DNA from: an uncultured Nitrospira sp.
GTDB lineage: Bacteria > Nitrospirota > Nitrospiria > Nitrospirales > Nitrospiraceae
Direction: 5' to 3'
Assembly (NCBI GenBank): GCA_902500775.1
Contig: CABVRZ010000029.1
Span: 1 to 57,355 of the forward strand
DNA length: 57,355 bases
The translations under genes and the position numbers were made by a program. Positions 17,277 through 26,648 of the stretch are shown in pieces. Below the pieces are notes generated by a model, which was not told the origin of the DNA, made no database searches, and was given only the letters and a program-made list of their open reading frames with translations. The first letter of the stretch is position 1; every line of letters starts with the position of its first letter.

Positions 17277-17299
17277 GGCGGCTGGATGATCCAGCCGCC
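17277..17299 (+). terminator. GC-rich hairpin after the receptor gene
   Basis: GGCGGCTGG (17277-17285) pairs perfectly with CCAGCCGCC (17291-17299) around the loop ATGAT. It lies 29 bp after the receptor stop. It lacks a strong T-tract, so it may be a transcript-end stabiliser or a weak terminator. Confidence 0.6.
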
Positions 17300-17675
17300 G
17301 CACGAGTCCCTTCCCTCACCCATTGCAATCTGAGCCGTCAGAACCAGGGCGCTGTGAGGCGCCCCGCCTTTCCTCAGTTATTGTTCTAAGGCCATCCGTA
17401 CTGACAAAAGGCTCTATGGACAACAGTCTCAAAAGAGCGTAGATCCTACCGCCATCGTGCTCATAGCACTGGAGGCTGGGTGGATAAGGCTGTATCATTA
17501 GGCCTGTGTGAAGTTCATCCAACCTCCGCGCCGTTGTCTCTGGCCAGACTCCGTCTATTGATCCTCTCACGAACGCAGCATCCTGTGATTCCCTGGGCGA
17601 TGGGTTTGCCGCGATGCCCAGCCGATGGCGCTCCGCGAGTTGTCCTGATCGGTATGCTTTTGGGGAGACGTTTGA
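17300..17675. other. Intergenic stretch without recognisable gene
   Basis: About 375 bp between the hairpin and the large kinase gene. The open frames here are short and lack coding character, and a minus-strand frame overlaps the kinase start. I see no promoter that I trust. A GGGGAG ribosome-binding site stands before the kinase GTG start at 17676. Confidence 0.6.
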
Positions 17676-20600
17676 GTGGCTGATCACACCAAACAAAGCG
17701 GGCAGATCAAGTCTAGCGCTCAAGACAAGTGTGAACCGGAAAATCCTGCGCGAGCAGAGGGGGCATCCGCCACGAACCCGCTCGAACAACAGTCAGTTGC
17801 TGAATGTCAATCTGTCGTACTCGAGGCGTCTACCGCCGTGGAATTGGCCATGGAGGGGATTTCCAAACTCGATGATGCCGGGTGCTATGTCTTTGTGAAT
17901 CAGCAGTATGCTGCTCTGTTGGACTATCATCCTGACGATCTGATCGGACAATCATGGGAGATCACGGTGCATCCGGATGACCGGCCATCCGTTCTGACGG
18001 CATTCGCCAGGATGCTCGAGATTGGGAAAGCAGAGGTGGAACTGCGCGGGGTAAAAAAAGATGGAGGTATCATCTACAAACGAGTGGTGCTGGTCAAGCA
18101 CGATGGGTCAAGAAGGAGAGTCTCTGGCCATTTTTGCTTTGTGTGGGATGTGACCGAGCGGAAGCGAGAAGAAGCTCTTCACGATGCAGAAAAGCAGGCA
18201 TTGGAACTGGTGGCCAAGGGAGAAACTCTTGAGTGCGTACTTGGGTTTGTCTGCCAGGCCGTCGAGAGCCTTGCGCCTCCCATGCTCTGCTCCGTCATGC
18301 TCGCTGATGAGGACGGAGCGTATCTGTCGCTGGCGACGGCGCCCAACCTTCCTGATGAATACAATCGGGCCATTAAGCGTATTCCTATCGGGCCTATGAG
18401 TGGATCCTGCGGAAGTGCTGCTTATTTTCAAACACCTACCATCGTGAGAGACATTGCGACTGATCCCTTGTGGAAGGACTACGCCTCAGTGGCCCTGACC
18501 TATGGGCTAAAGGCCTGTTGGTCGCTGCCGATCATCAGTTCGAACAATAGGGTGCTCGGAACACTTGCGGTATACCATGATGAGCCGCAGGAGCCTCAGC
18601 CGGCCGATTTAAAGATTCTCGGGCGAGTCTGCCAGATTGCCGCCCTGATCATCCAACATACTAGGGTGACTACGGCCTTGCAAGAAAGTGAAGGGCGGTT
18701 CCAAGCATTTATGCGCCATAGTCCTGCGGTCATCTTCATCAAGGATGGCGTGGGTCGCTATGTCTATGTGAACTCGCAGTTCGAGACGCTATCTCATATA
18801 TCGAGAGAAGAAGCAAAAAGTAAGACAGTGTTTGACTTCTTGCCGATGGATACCGCAACCAGGCTTTCTCAGGACGATGAGGCGGTACTTGCCGCCGGTC
18901 AGATTCTTCAGACTGAAGTACCGTTGCGAGATCCGGACGGCACCGTTCGGGATTGGCTCGTTATCAAGTTTCCCCTCACGGTTGGACAGCGACCATTGCT
19001 CGGCGGTATCGCCGTCGACATCACTGAGAGGAAAAGGCTCGAACAAGCGAATCAGGACGAAGTAGATCGTCTCCGTCTGGCGACGGACATCGCTCAATTG
19101 GCGATCTGGGATTGGAATATTCTCACCAACCAGATCATCTGGTCAGAGAACTGCGAAGAAGTAAAGGGACTGCCTCGCGGCTCGTTCGATGGCACGTTTG
19201 AAGCCTATCAGCGAGTCATACATCCGGAAGACCTTCAGAGGCTGCAGGCGGATATCCAGTGCGCACTCAGCGGTCAACAACCCTACCGCACGGAACACCG
19301 GATCATACTGCCGACGGGCGAGGTGCAGTGGGTTGAGGGGAACGGTGTGGTCTATCGAGACGGGCAGGAAAGCCCCATTCGCATGGTGGGCACGTTAAGA
19401 AACATCACCGAACGGAAACGCATTGAACAGGCCATGCAGCTGAACGAAGACCGGTTTGCCAGGGCCACCGCAGTGGGGAAAGTCGGGGTTTGGGAATTAG
19501 ATGTGCAGGCAGGCACCTACTATGGCGATAAGAATCTCAAAGCGATGTTCGGGTATGAGCCGGATGAGCTCTCAGTCGACCCTCTTGTCTGGCTCAATCT
19601 CGTCCACCCGGAGGATCAAGCCATTGCGATGGCTCACTGGCAGCGGATCCTGAGGCGCGAGGTCGACGACTACAACTATGAATTGCGCATGGTCAGAAAG
19701 GACGGCACGATCATCTGGACCGATATACGAGGTCATGCCGTTAGTGATGGTGATGGCCAGGTGACGCATCTGATTGGGGCAACCCTGGATATTACTGCTC
19801 GCAAACAGACTGACGAAAACCTCCGACGTACGCAGTTTGCAATGGACGAAGCGGTGGATGCGGTCTACTGGATCGATCCTCAGGCCAGGATCCTCTATAC
19901 CAACGATGCAGCCAGCACGATGCTGGGCTATACCAAAGAGGAATTCTTGCGCATGACGGTCCACGACCTGAATCCGGAGTTTCCTGTGGCGGTGTGGCCT
20001 GGGTGGTGGGCGGAGATGAGAGACAAGAAAGTAATGTCCCTGGAGACGGTCCATCTGACGAAAAACGGCCGGCGGATTCCCATCGACATCCGTGTAGCGT
20101 TCCTGGCCCATGACGGTCAGGAATTCCACTGCGCCTTCGTTCGCGATATCGGTGAGCGAAAACGGGACGAGAGTGCTATGAAGGCCCTTGTTCGTGGGAC
20201 CGGAGCGGTGACCGGCAAGGCCTTTTTCCCGGTCTTCGTCAAGGAGATTGTGAGTGCGCTGGGTGTCAAGTATGCCGCGGTCACCGATCTTCATGGCAAC
20301 CCTCCGGTTCGAGCGTCCATACGTGCAATGTGGAGTAGTGAGGACTGGATCTGTCCGGCTGAGTATGCGCTGGCCGGGACACCGTGCGAGGTGGTGGTGC
20401 GTGATGGATTCGCGAGTTATAAGTCTGGACTACAGCAGCTCTTTCCGAATAACGCTGATCTCGCCAAGTTTGGTGCCGAAAGCTATCTCGGCATTCTCCT
20501 ACGGGATGGGTCTGGAGCAGCGTTGGGACACATCTGTGTCATCGATGACAAGCCGCTCTCTGAGCTGGATCGGGTAAAAGCGATTCTTCAGGTGTTTGCT

Positions 20601-23036
20601 GCGCGGGCGGCAGCCGAATTAGAGCGAAGTAGGATCGACGAGGCGTTACGAGCCAGCCAAGAACGGTTTGAATTGGCCGTTCGAGGCACCAGAGATGGCA
20701 TCTGGGACTGGAATATTCTGACCGGAGGCGTGTCTTGGTCCGAGCGTACCGTCGAGTTGTTAGGCGAGAAGCTAGGTGACGTGGTCCCGTCGCATGGCGC
20801 ATGGAGGACACGTATCCATCCTACTGATGTGGATTATTTCGACCAAGCCCTGCGTCGGCATTTAGACCATCACGCGCCCTACGATATCCAGCTGCGCGTG
20901 AAGATGAAGGATGGGACATATCGTTGGTTTCGTGACCAGGGGCAGGCTGTGTGGGAGGCTTCTGGCCGGCCGGTGCGGATGGTCGGCTCCATTTCCGATA
21001 TCACCGATCAGCGAAATGCTGAGGAGGCGCTGTGGAAGGCCCACACCGAGCTTGAGCAGCGGGTCGTGGAGCGGACGATCGCACTGGCGACAGCCAATAG
21101 TACATTACAAGAAGAAGTTGCTGAACGGAAACGAATAGAAGACCGGCTGGAACGGACTCAATATGCTGTCGACCACGCCGGTGACCAAATATTCGTTATC
21201 GGGTCGAACGGACATATTCTCGACGTGAATGAGTCGGCCTGTTGCCGGTTGGGCTATACCAAAACAGAACTTCTGACGATGTCGATGATGGAGATTGATC
21301 AGGATTTTCCCCCCGAAGCATGGGCCGCATGCTGGGCGCAAGTGAGACAAAAGAAACAGCTTCGGTTCGAAACCAGGCATCGCAGTAAGTCGGGTGAGAT
21401 CTATCCGGTGGAAGTGGTGGCGAACTATCTGTGCCACAATGGGCAGGAGCTCGATTGTGCGATCGTGCGTGATGTGACGGAACGGAGGCGGATTGAAGAC
21501 CGACTGAAGCGGACCCAATATGCCGTCGATCACGCTGCCGATCAAATCTTCATCATCGGTTCGAACGGATACTTTCTCGACGCGAATGAATCGGCCTGCT
21601 GCTCTTTGGGGTATAGCAAAGAAGAACTCTTGACGATGTCGGTCATGGACATCGATCCTGATTGTTCCTTGGAGGTGTGGCGGAAAATGTGGGAGGAGTT
21701 TACCCACTCGCAGGGAATGCGACTGGAGAGGCGGCATCGGAGTAAAACTGGAGCGATCTATCCGGTCGAAGTCCTGGCCAAATATCTGCTTCACAACGGA
21801 CAAGAGCTTTCGTACTCCACTGTGCGCGATATCACCGAACGCCAACGGACCGAGGAAGTTATCCGCGAAAGTGAACTGCGCTACAAGCTACTGACAGAGG
21901 CCACGTTCGATGGTATTGCCATCCATGATCAGGGCATTTTGCTTGAGGTAAATACCGGGTTAGAGCGAATGTTCGGCTATGAATCGGGCGAGCTCATCGG
22001 CCGGTCCATGTGGGATCTGATCGCCGAGGAGTCCCACGAGTACGTGGTGCGCAAGTTGCAAGATGGTGCAAGCGGGCCCTATGAGTTCGTCGGGCGTCGC
22101 AAGGACGGCTCGCCCATTCTTGGCGAAGTCGTTGCTCGGCCCTATCGGTATCGGGGACAGGACGTTCGTCTGGTGGCGGGCCGGGACATTACCGGGCGCA
22201 AGCAGCTGGAGTTTCAGATGACCCGCCATACAGAGGAATTAGCACGGCAGGTGGCCGAACGGACGGCCGAAATCGCCACATTAGAGTCACAGCGAGCACA
22301 GGTCGAGAAGCTCGCCGCAGTCGGTCAGTTGGCTGCTGCGGTTGCCCATGAAATCAATAATCCCATTGCGGGTATCAAGAACGCCTTCACGCTGGTCAAA
22401 CAGGCCGTCGACCGGGCTCATCCCCACGCTGAATTTGTCGAGATGATCGATCGGGAAATTGCCCGCGTGGCGGCTATTGTCCGCAATATGTATCAGCTCT
22501 ATCGAAAGGAACCGAGCCGGGTGGAAGCGGTCGATCTGCAGCTTCTTTGCCGTGATTTGGAAGAGTTGTTTGCCAAACGTCTCTCGCAGCAGGGCATTCT
22601 GTTCTCTGTCAGCCTGCCGCCCTCGTCCACAAACCTGGTCGTTCCACAAAGCGACCTGTTGCAAGTCCTAATGAATCTCATTCAGAACGCCATCGATTCA
22701 TCGGCTCATGGAAGAGCGATCAGGGTGAAGGTCCACCAGGACCAGAGCCTGGTGGTGATTAGTGTATCCGACGAGGGGGATGGGATTTCGCCCGACGTGC
22801 TTCCGCATATCTTCGACCCATTCTTTACGACCAAGACAGAGAAGGATCAGAAGGGAATGGGGTTGGGGCTCTCGGTGTCTCAGAGCCTGGTGATGGCGAT
22901 GGGTGGAAGGATCGACGTCCAGACGGAACCGGGGAGCGGCTCAACATTTTCAGTGGTCTTGCCACAGTCCATCGCTGAGAACCATTCTACGGCTCAACGG
23001 AACATCATCAAGGAGGTGCTGACACATGAGACATGA
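17676..23036 (+). CDS. Giant multi-PAS/GAF sensor histidine kinase (NtrB-type core)
   Basis: A 1786-residue soluble kinase. Approximate domains: PAS1 48-161, GAF1 168-328, PAS2 338-452, PAS3 463-578, PAS4 588-705, PAS5 718-828, GAF2 835-988, PAS6 996-1112, coiled coil 1118-1155, PAS7 1158-1268, PAS8 1276-1388, PAS9 1398-1508, HisKA 1541-1605 (phospho-acceptor His1558 in AAVAHEINNPIAG), HATPase 1655-1767 (LMNLIQNAID, SDEGDGISPD, GMGLGLSVSQSL). PAS7 and PAS8 are recent copies of each other. There are no membrane segments, so it integrates cytoplasmic signals. A GTG start is supported by GGGGAG. Its last codons overlap the response regulator gene by 11 bp, so the two are translationally coupled partners. 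The signals are unknown. Confidence 0.93.
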   Translation: MADHTKQSGQIKSSAQDKCEPENPARAEGASATNPLEQQSVAECQSVVLEASTAVELAMEGISKLDDAGCYVFVNQQYAALLDYHPDDLIGQSWEITVHPDDRPSVLTAFARMLEIGKAEVELRGVKKDGGIIYKRVVLVKHDGSRRRVSGHFCFVWDVTERKREEALHDAEKQALELVAKGETLECVLGFVCQAVESLAPPMLCSVMLADEDGAYLSLATAPNLPDEYNRAIKRIPIGPMSGSCGSAAYFQTPTIVRDIATDPLWKDYASVALTYGLKACWSLPIISSNNRVLGTLAVYHDEPQEPQPADLKILGRVCQIAALIIQHTRVTTALQESEGRFQAFMRHSPAVIFIKDGVGRYVYVNSQFETLSHISREEAKSKTVFDFLPMDTATRLSQDDEAVLAAGQILQTEVPLRDPDGTVRDWLVIKFPLTVGQRPLLGGIAVDITERKRLEQANQDEVDRLRLATDIAQLAIWDWNILTNQIIWSENCEEVKGLPRGSFDGTFEAYQRVIHPEDLQRLQADIQCALSGQQPYRTEHRIILPTGEVQWVEGNGVVYRDGQESPIRMVGTLRNITERKRIEQAMQLNEDRFARATAVGKVGVWELDVQAGTYYGDKNLKAMFGYEPDELSVDPLVWLNLVHPEDQAIAMAHWQRILRREVDDYNYELRMVRKDGTIIWTDIRGHAVSDGDGQVTHLIGATLDITARKQTDENLRRTQFAMDEAVDAVYWIDPQARILYTNDAASTMLGYTKEEFLRMTVHDLNPEFPVAVWPGWWAEMRDKKVMSLETVHLTKNGRRIPIDIRVAFLAHDGQEFHCAFVRDIGERKRDESAMKALVRGTGAVTGKAFFPVFVKEIVSALGVKYAAVTDLHGNPPVRASIRAMWSSEDWICPAEYALAGTPCEVVVRDGFASYKSGLQQLFPNNADLAKFGAESYLGILLRDGSGAALGHICVIDDKPLSELDRVKAILQVFAARAAAELERSRIDEALRASQERFELAVRGTRDGIWDWNILTGGVSWSERTVELLGEKLGDVVPSHGAWRTRIHPTDVDYFDQALRRHLDHHAPYDIQLRVKMKDGTYRWFRDQGQAVWEASGRPVRMVGSISDITDQRNAEEALWKAHTELEQRVVERTIALATANSTLQEEVAERKRIEDRLERTQYAVDHAGDQIFVIGSNGHILDVNESACCRLGYTKTELLTMSMMEIDQDFPPEAWAACWAQVRQKKQLRFETRHRSKSGEIYPVEVVANYLCHNGQELDCAIVRDVTERRRIEDRLKRTQYAVDHAADQIFIIGSNGYFLDANESACCSLGYSKEELLTMSVMDIDPDCSLEVWRKMWEEFTHSQGMRLERRHRSKTGAIYPVEVLAKYLLHNGQELSYSTVRDITERQRTEEVIRESELRYKLLTEATFDGIAIHDQGILLEVNTGLERMFGYESGELIGRSMWDLIAEESHEYVVRKLQDGASGPYEFVGRRKDGSPILGEVVARPYRYRGQDVRLVAGRDITGRKQLEFQMTRHTEELARQVAERTAEIATLESQRAQVEKLAAVGQLAAAVAHEINNPIAGIKNAFTLVKQAVDRAHPHAEFVEMIDREIARVAAIVRNMYQLYRKEPSRVEAVDLQLLCRDLEELFAKRLSQQGILFSVSLPPSSTNLVVPQSDLLQVLMNLIQNAIDSSAHGRAIRVKVHQDQSLVVISVSDEGDGISPDVLPHIFDPFFTTKTEKDQKGMGLGLSVSQSLVMAMGGRIDVQTEPGSGSTFSVVLPQSIAENHSTAQRNIIKEVLTHET

Positions 23037-23829
23037 GTCTCCAAGAATTCTACTGGCCGACGACGAAGATACGTTTCGTCTGTCTACGGCCAAGCTTCTT
23101 GAGCAGGAGGGGTATCGCTGTGATTGCGCACAGGACTCGGAGGAAGCCAGTCGATTATTGACGAGTCAACACGATGTGCTTCTCTCCGATATTCGAATGC
23201 CGGGTAATATGCAGTTCGAATTTCTCCATGATATCCGGAGGCGGTTCCCTTCGCTTCCCATCGTGTTAGTGACCGGCTATCCCTCCGTACAAACAGCTGT
23301 GGAAGCGCTCCGTCTATCATTCACAGACTACTTACTTAAACCGGTTGACTGGCTGGATTTGCTTCGAGCTGTCAAACAGGCTTCGGAAAAGTCGCGCATT
23401 CTGCGCATGACGGATGTCGCGCAGGATGAAACGGATCGAGTCGGGACCGCACTGGATCATGTGCGGGAGCTCCTGTCGAGGCCAGGAACGATGGCCAACG
23501 AGCGGGAGCTGACATGGTCGATCGAGGCATTTCTGAGTCAAAGTGTGGGACAGATGGCTACCCTGGCGACGGGGATTCGTGCGGTCATGGCGAATCCATC
23601 GACAGCCCCAACCAAGGCGACGGCGGATGTGTGTCGTGTGTTGGACTGTCCAAGACGCGTGGCCTACCGGGAAGCATTGGAAGGCACAGTGGAGGTGCTG
23701 GAGAAGACAAAGTTCGCCTTTCGATCCAAGGAGCTGGGGCTCTTACGAAGAAAGATCGAAGACTTGCTTAAGGCAGATGGACTGGGCGAATCTGGGTCGC
23801 TTCGAATGGAAGACGGGACAGAAGACTGA
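23026..23829 (+). CDS. Response regulator with receiver and an uncharacterised helical C-terminal domain
   Basis: A 267-residue protein. The N-terminal receiver (about 5-125) has acidic residues in LLADDEDTF, phosphoacceptor Asp in LLSDIRMPG and Lys in YLLKPVDW, all as required. The remaining 140 residues are helical, with no HTH, GGDEF, EAL or HD-GYP motif that I can see; SQSVGQMATLATGIRAVM and later CPRRVAYREALEGTVEVLEK are the most regular parts. The coupled kinase gene upstream is its likely phosphodonor. The output may therefore be protein-protein binding. What the C-terminal domain does I cannot say. Confidence 0.85.
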   Translation: MRHESPRILLADDEDTFRLSTAKLLEQEGYRCDCAQDSEEASRLLTSQHDVLLSDIRMPGNMQFEFLHDIRRRFPSLPIVLVTGYPSVQTAVEALRLSFTDYLLKPVDWLDLLRAVKQASEKSRILRMTDVAQDETDRVGTALDHVRELLSRPGTMANERELTWSIEAFLSQSVGQMATLATGIRAVMANPSTAPTKATADVCRVLDCPRRVAYREALEGTVEVLEKTKFAFRSKELGLLRRKIEDLLKADGLGESGSLRMEDGTED

Positions 23830-23956
23830 GGCTGGCTCAGGGGCTGTCGCAAGCTGATGCTGGTGCCACCAGTTGAGCCGGTGTCCGAGTCCGATTGTCC
23901 TTTGCGTTTTTTGTTTCTGATCCGATAACGGTTTGATACAGTCGAGGTAGATTGGT

Positions 23957-24053
23957 CGAGCGGAAGGCTCGAACCGCCTAGCGGGCAGGAGCAAGACCTG
24001 TCAGTTGATGGCGCATTCCAAGGCTCTGGTGCAAGAGCGGAGGGGTGCGCCAT
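23957..24053 (+). ncRNA. Candidate structured leader RNA upstream of the first HD-GYP-like gene
   Basis: Three consecutive hairpins can be drawn. CGAGC (23957-23961) pairs with GCTCG (23967-23971). CAGG (23986-23989) pairs with CCTG (23997-24000). ATGGCGCA (24008-24015) pairs perfectly with TGCGCCAT (24046-24053), with GCTCT/AGAGC nested inside. The block ends 89 bp before the HD-GYP-like start in an otherwise empty 313-bp gap. It does not match any riboswitch consensus that I remember. It may be a leader structure or a decayed RNA element. Confidence 0.3.
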
Positions 24054-24142
24054 TTGTGCTTTGTGGAGGTTGCAGAATTGCGCGTGTCAGACCGGACTCG
24101 ACGTTTGTGCGATCCTCACAGCGCGGAAAAGGAGAGTAGTTG

Positions 24143-25426
24143 ATGCCCTGGTTGCCGCTTGATCCGGTTCTGCTTCGCCTTGGGCTCTATATCAAAATCG
24201 ATCACGCCTGGATGGACCATCCCTTCGTCCGCAATATCTTCACGGTTTCCTCGCCGACTGAAATCGCCATTATTCGGAAACACCAGCTCACGAAGCTGCT
24301 CTACGACCCCGAACGCTCGCATGCCGATGTCGTCGCCGCCATTACCGATCCATCAATTCCAGTGAAAGAATTCGAAATTGATGCTGAGACGGCACAGGAT
24401 GCCGAGGCCGATGAAGCCTCGATTCTGAAGGAAAAGCATCTTCAGCTTCAGACTGTCGTCGAGCATCGGAAAGCCATCGAAGAGAATGTTCGTGTCTATG
24501 GTGAGTCGACGAATGAGGTTGCGGTCATGATGGCCATGGCGAATGCGGGACAAGCGGATATGTTGCGTTCCGCCTCAAAAATCCTGTCGAATATGGGTAA
24601 TGTTGTCAGTCAGGGGGAGGTGGCACTCAGCCTGGTCTGTGCGGAGAGCCGACCTGAACCGGGACAGGAATTGGCGATGCAGGGTATCAATGTCAGCGCA
24701 CTGGCCACATTGACTGCAAAAACACTCGGCCTCAGTCAGGAGGAAACGGAGTTTGTCGGAATGGGTGCCTTGTTTCACAACATCGGGATGAGTCGAGTCC
24801 CGCTGGCGGTTCGCGTGAAAAATGAGGAGGATTTGTCTCCGACGGAAGTCAAGCTGCTTCGGATGTATCCGCAGCTCGGCAAGGAGATTCTTGAAGCGAT
24901 TTCTGGTGTGCCTGAGGCAGTCATCGAGATTGTCTATCAACACCGGGAATATCTTGATGGCACTGGGTTTCCCAAGCGGCTTATTAACGGCGACATCTCC
25001 AAGCTGGCACGATTGGTTGGAGCGATCGTCGAGTACAATCTGCTTACCAACGATCAGCGGTCTTCACGCTATCTCGGATCAGGACAGGCGCTCGCGTATC
25101 TTTATACAAAGCTGAAGAACAAGTATGGGCCGGACGTAATCGAGCCGTTTATTGCGACCGTCACAGTGTTTCCGCCTGGGTCATTTGTGGAATTGGACGA
25201 CAGCAGTTTTGGATTGGTACTCAAGAGTAATACACAGGAGCGGTTACGGCCCGTCATTATGCTCTATGAGCGGCAAGCATCACACGATCAGCCGGCCATC
25301 ATCGATTTGGCACGGGAACGCTCGCTCTCGATCATACGAGCATTAGATCCCAAAGGACTCCCGGATCGGGTGAAGGAGGCACTCCTCACGACGAAACTGA
25401 AAGGGTATGTGATCACAGGGAAGTAG
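24143..25426 (+). CDS. DUF3391 / HD-GYP-like protein with degenerate metal site (paralog 1)
   Basis: A 427-residue protein. The N-terminus (about 1-65, LGLYIKIDHAWMDHPFVRN) is a DUF3391 domain, the usual partner of HD-GYP. The C-terminal HD-GYP fold (about 180-350) keeps the motif layout but not the key residues. HD is His212-Asn213 (FHNIGMSRVP), the HP of the next motif is MYPQLG, and HHExxDGxGYP is QHREYLDGTGFP. Most of the metal-binding ligands of active c-di-GMP phosphodiesterases are therefore replaced. I infer loss of catalysis and perhaps a ligand-binding or structural role. A helical linker with AEADEASILKEK joins the domains. The ATG at 24143 is preferred over a TTG one codon upstream; GGAGAG lies upstream. 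Confidence 0.85.
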   Translation: MPWLPLDPVLLRLGLYIKIDHAWMDHPFVRNIFTVSSPTEIAIIRKHQLTKLLYDPERSHADVVAAITDPSIPVKEFEIDAETAQDAEADEASILKEKHLQLQTVVEHRKAIEENVRVYGESTNEVAVMMAMANAGQADMLRSASKILSNMGNVVSQGEVALSLVCAESRPEPGQELAMQGINVSALATLTAKTLGLSQEETEFVGMGALFHNIGMSRVPLAVRVKNEEDLSPTEVKLLRMYPQLGKEILEAISGVPEAVIEIVYQHREYLDGTGFPKRLINGDISKLARLVGAIVEYNLLTNDQRSSRYLGSGQALAYLYTKLKNKYGPDVIEPFIATVTVFPPGSFVELDDSSFGLVLKSNTQERLRPVIMLYERQASHDQPAIIDLARERSLSIIRALDPKGLPDRVKEALLTTKLKGYVITGK

Positions 25427-25776
25427 TCCTCTTGGCCCGTTGCAATGTGACATTCTCGACAGAATTCCCTGTGTTGATGTGTACCGTGGTGCATATGTGA
25501 ACCAGCCTTCTCAGCCGCATCTGACTCCGTTCAATCCATTACTCGAGAGTCTTATCTCCTCCGAAGCAAGGAACATGAATTGCTTTCGCATCCGTGGGCA
25601 CCTCTTTCTGGTCAGTCCACTTGCTCGCAATTGAGTCGGCTGAGATGTGCCACTGTGATTGGTGTGACGGCAGTCCTCCGGTGGCAGTTGTCGTGTTGGG
25701 TATCAGATCGACGCTCAATAGTGGGGTGGTCCGCTCTTGCCGAAGCGAACCGCACGTATGACCATCATCGATAGGA
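25427..25776. other. Intergenic stretch, no recognisable gene
   Basis: This is the 350-bp interval between paralog 1 and the response-regulator pseudogene. Frames on both strands are short and contain no motif that I know. It may be further decayed sequence, but nothing supports a call. Confidence 0.5.
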
Positions 25777-26439
25777 ACCCGGGACCACGCGCGCCTGTTG
25801 CTGGTTGATGCATCACCGTTCGTGTTGGAGGAGATACGGGAGACTCTGGCCAAGGGTTCTCATCTTCGTGTCGTTGGAACCGCATAGTCCACAGCCGACG
25901 CGTTGTCTGCCGTACAGATCTGTCGTCCAACCATCGTGGTCTAGGAGGTGCAAATGGGACAGGTGAGTGGGATCGACCTATAACGTACGATCCAAGAATC
26001 TTATTCCGAGACCAGTGTTTTGTTCTTCACAAACCGAGATGATCAGCACCTCTTGCGGTCTGCCATTCCTGTGGGCGCGCAGGGGTATCTGTCGAAGAAG
26101 ACCTCAGCTGAAGCCGTCGTCAGAGGGATTGAAATCGTCTCCGAAGGGATGGCCATCATGGATCCTCACTTGGTTCTCCACATCATCTCATGGGGAGAGA
26201 GGGGGGTGCCATTCCAACGGTTGAACGAGAGTTCAGAAGACGAGATTCGAGTGCTGGCACTCATGAGGGCCGGGAAGATCAATAAAGAGATTGCGCACTA
26301 ACTCAGGGTTTCGCTGGTAACGCTGAGGATTCGTCTTCGGGCCCTCTATAAGCGGCTGAACATTTCGAGGCGACCAGAGGTCGCAAAGTATTATACGGGG
26401 CGGCGAAAGGCAAAATACCCAACTAGTGACAAGTTCTAA
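25777..26439 (+). pseudogene. NarL/FixJ-type response regulator with four in-frame stops
   Basis: One continuous frame of about 220 codons reads through a whole receiver plus LuxR-type HTH protein. The receiver begins LLLVDASPFVLEEIRETL, continues CRPTIVV and SGIDL, then GAQGYLSKKTSAEAVVRGI. The HTH part reads ESSEDEIRVLALMRAGKINKEIAH and, after a stop, LRVSLVTLRIRLRALYKRLNI. It is broken by TAG at 25885 and 25942 and TAA at 25981 and 26299, all in frame, with no frameshift. The phospho-acceptor Asp appears as Glu after the second stop. The natural end is the TAA at 26437. The gene is dead unless the stops are read through. It lies between the two HD-GYP-like paralogs. Confidence 0.85.
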
Positions 26440-26648
26440 GAATCGGAGCATCAGGAGCCTGTGCGATGCTCCGCACGCGTCTCTCGACTCCAACACAGCT
26501 GAAATACCGAGATGGGGTTGTTCAGGCATGAGTGTAATGGCCCTAGGTAGGGCCTAAGGTCTCTGGTGGAGAGATGCATGATATGGTAGGAGAGACTCTG
26601 TAACAGATTGGAATCCAAAGTAAGTAGTAGCAAAGGACGACCTGTACT

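Noticed and set aside
17316-17789. 157-codon minus-strand frame before the giant kinase
   Set aside because: It overlaps the kinase start, has no motif, and has no ribosome-binding site; it is most likely chance.
23951-23975. tRNA-like T-arm (GGTTCGAGCC on the minus strand)
   Set aside because: The acceptor and anticodon arms cannot be drawn and the T-stem has mismatches.
25539-25853. 104-codon minus-strand frame upstream of the regulator pseudogene
   Set aside because: Ser/Thr-rich composition with no motif; it overlaps the start of the clear plus-strand pseudogene.
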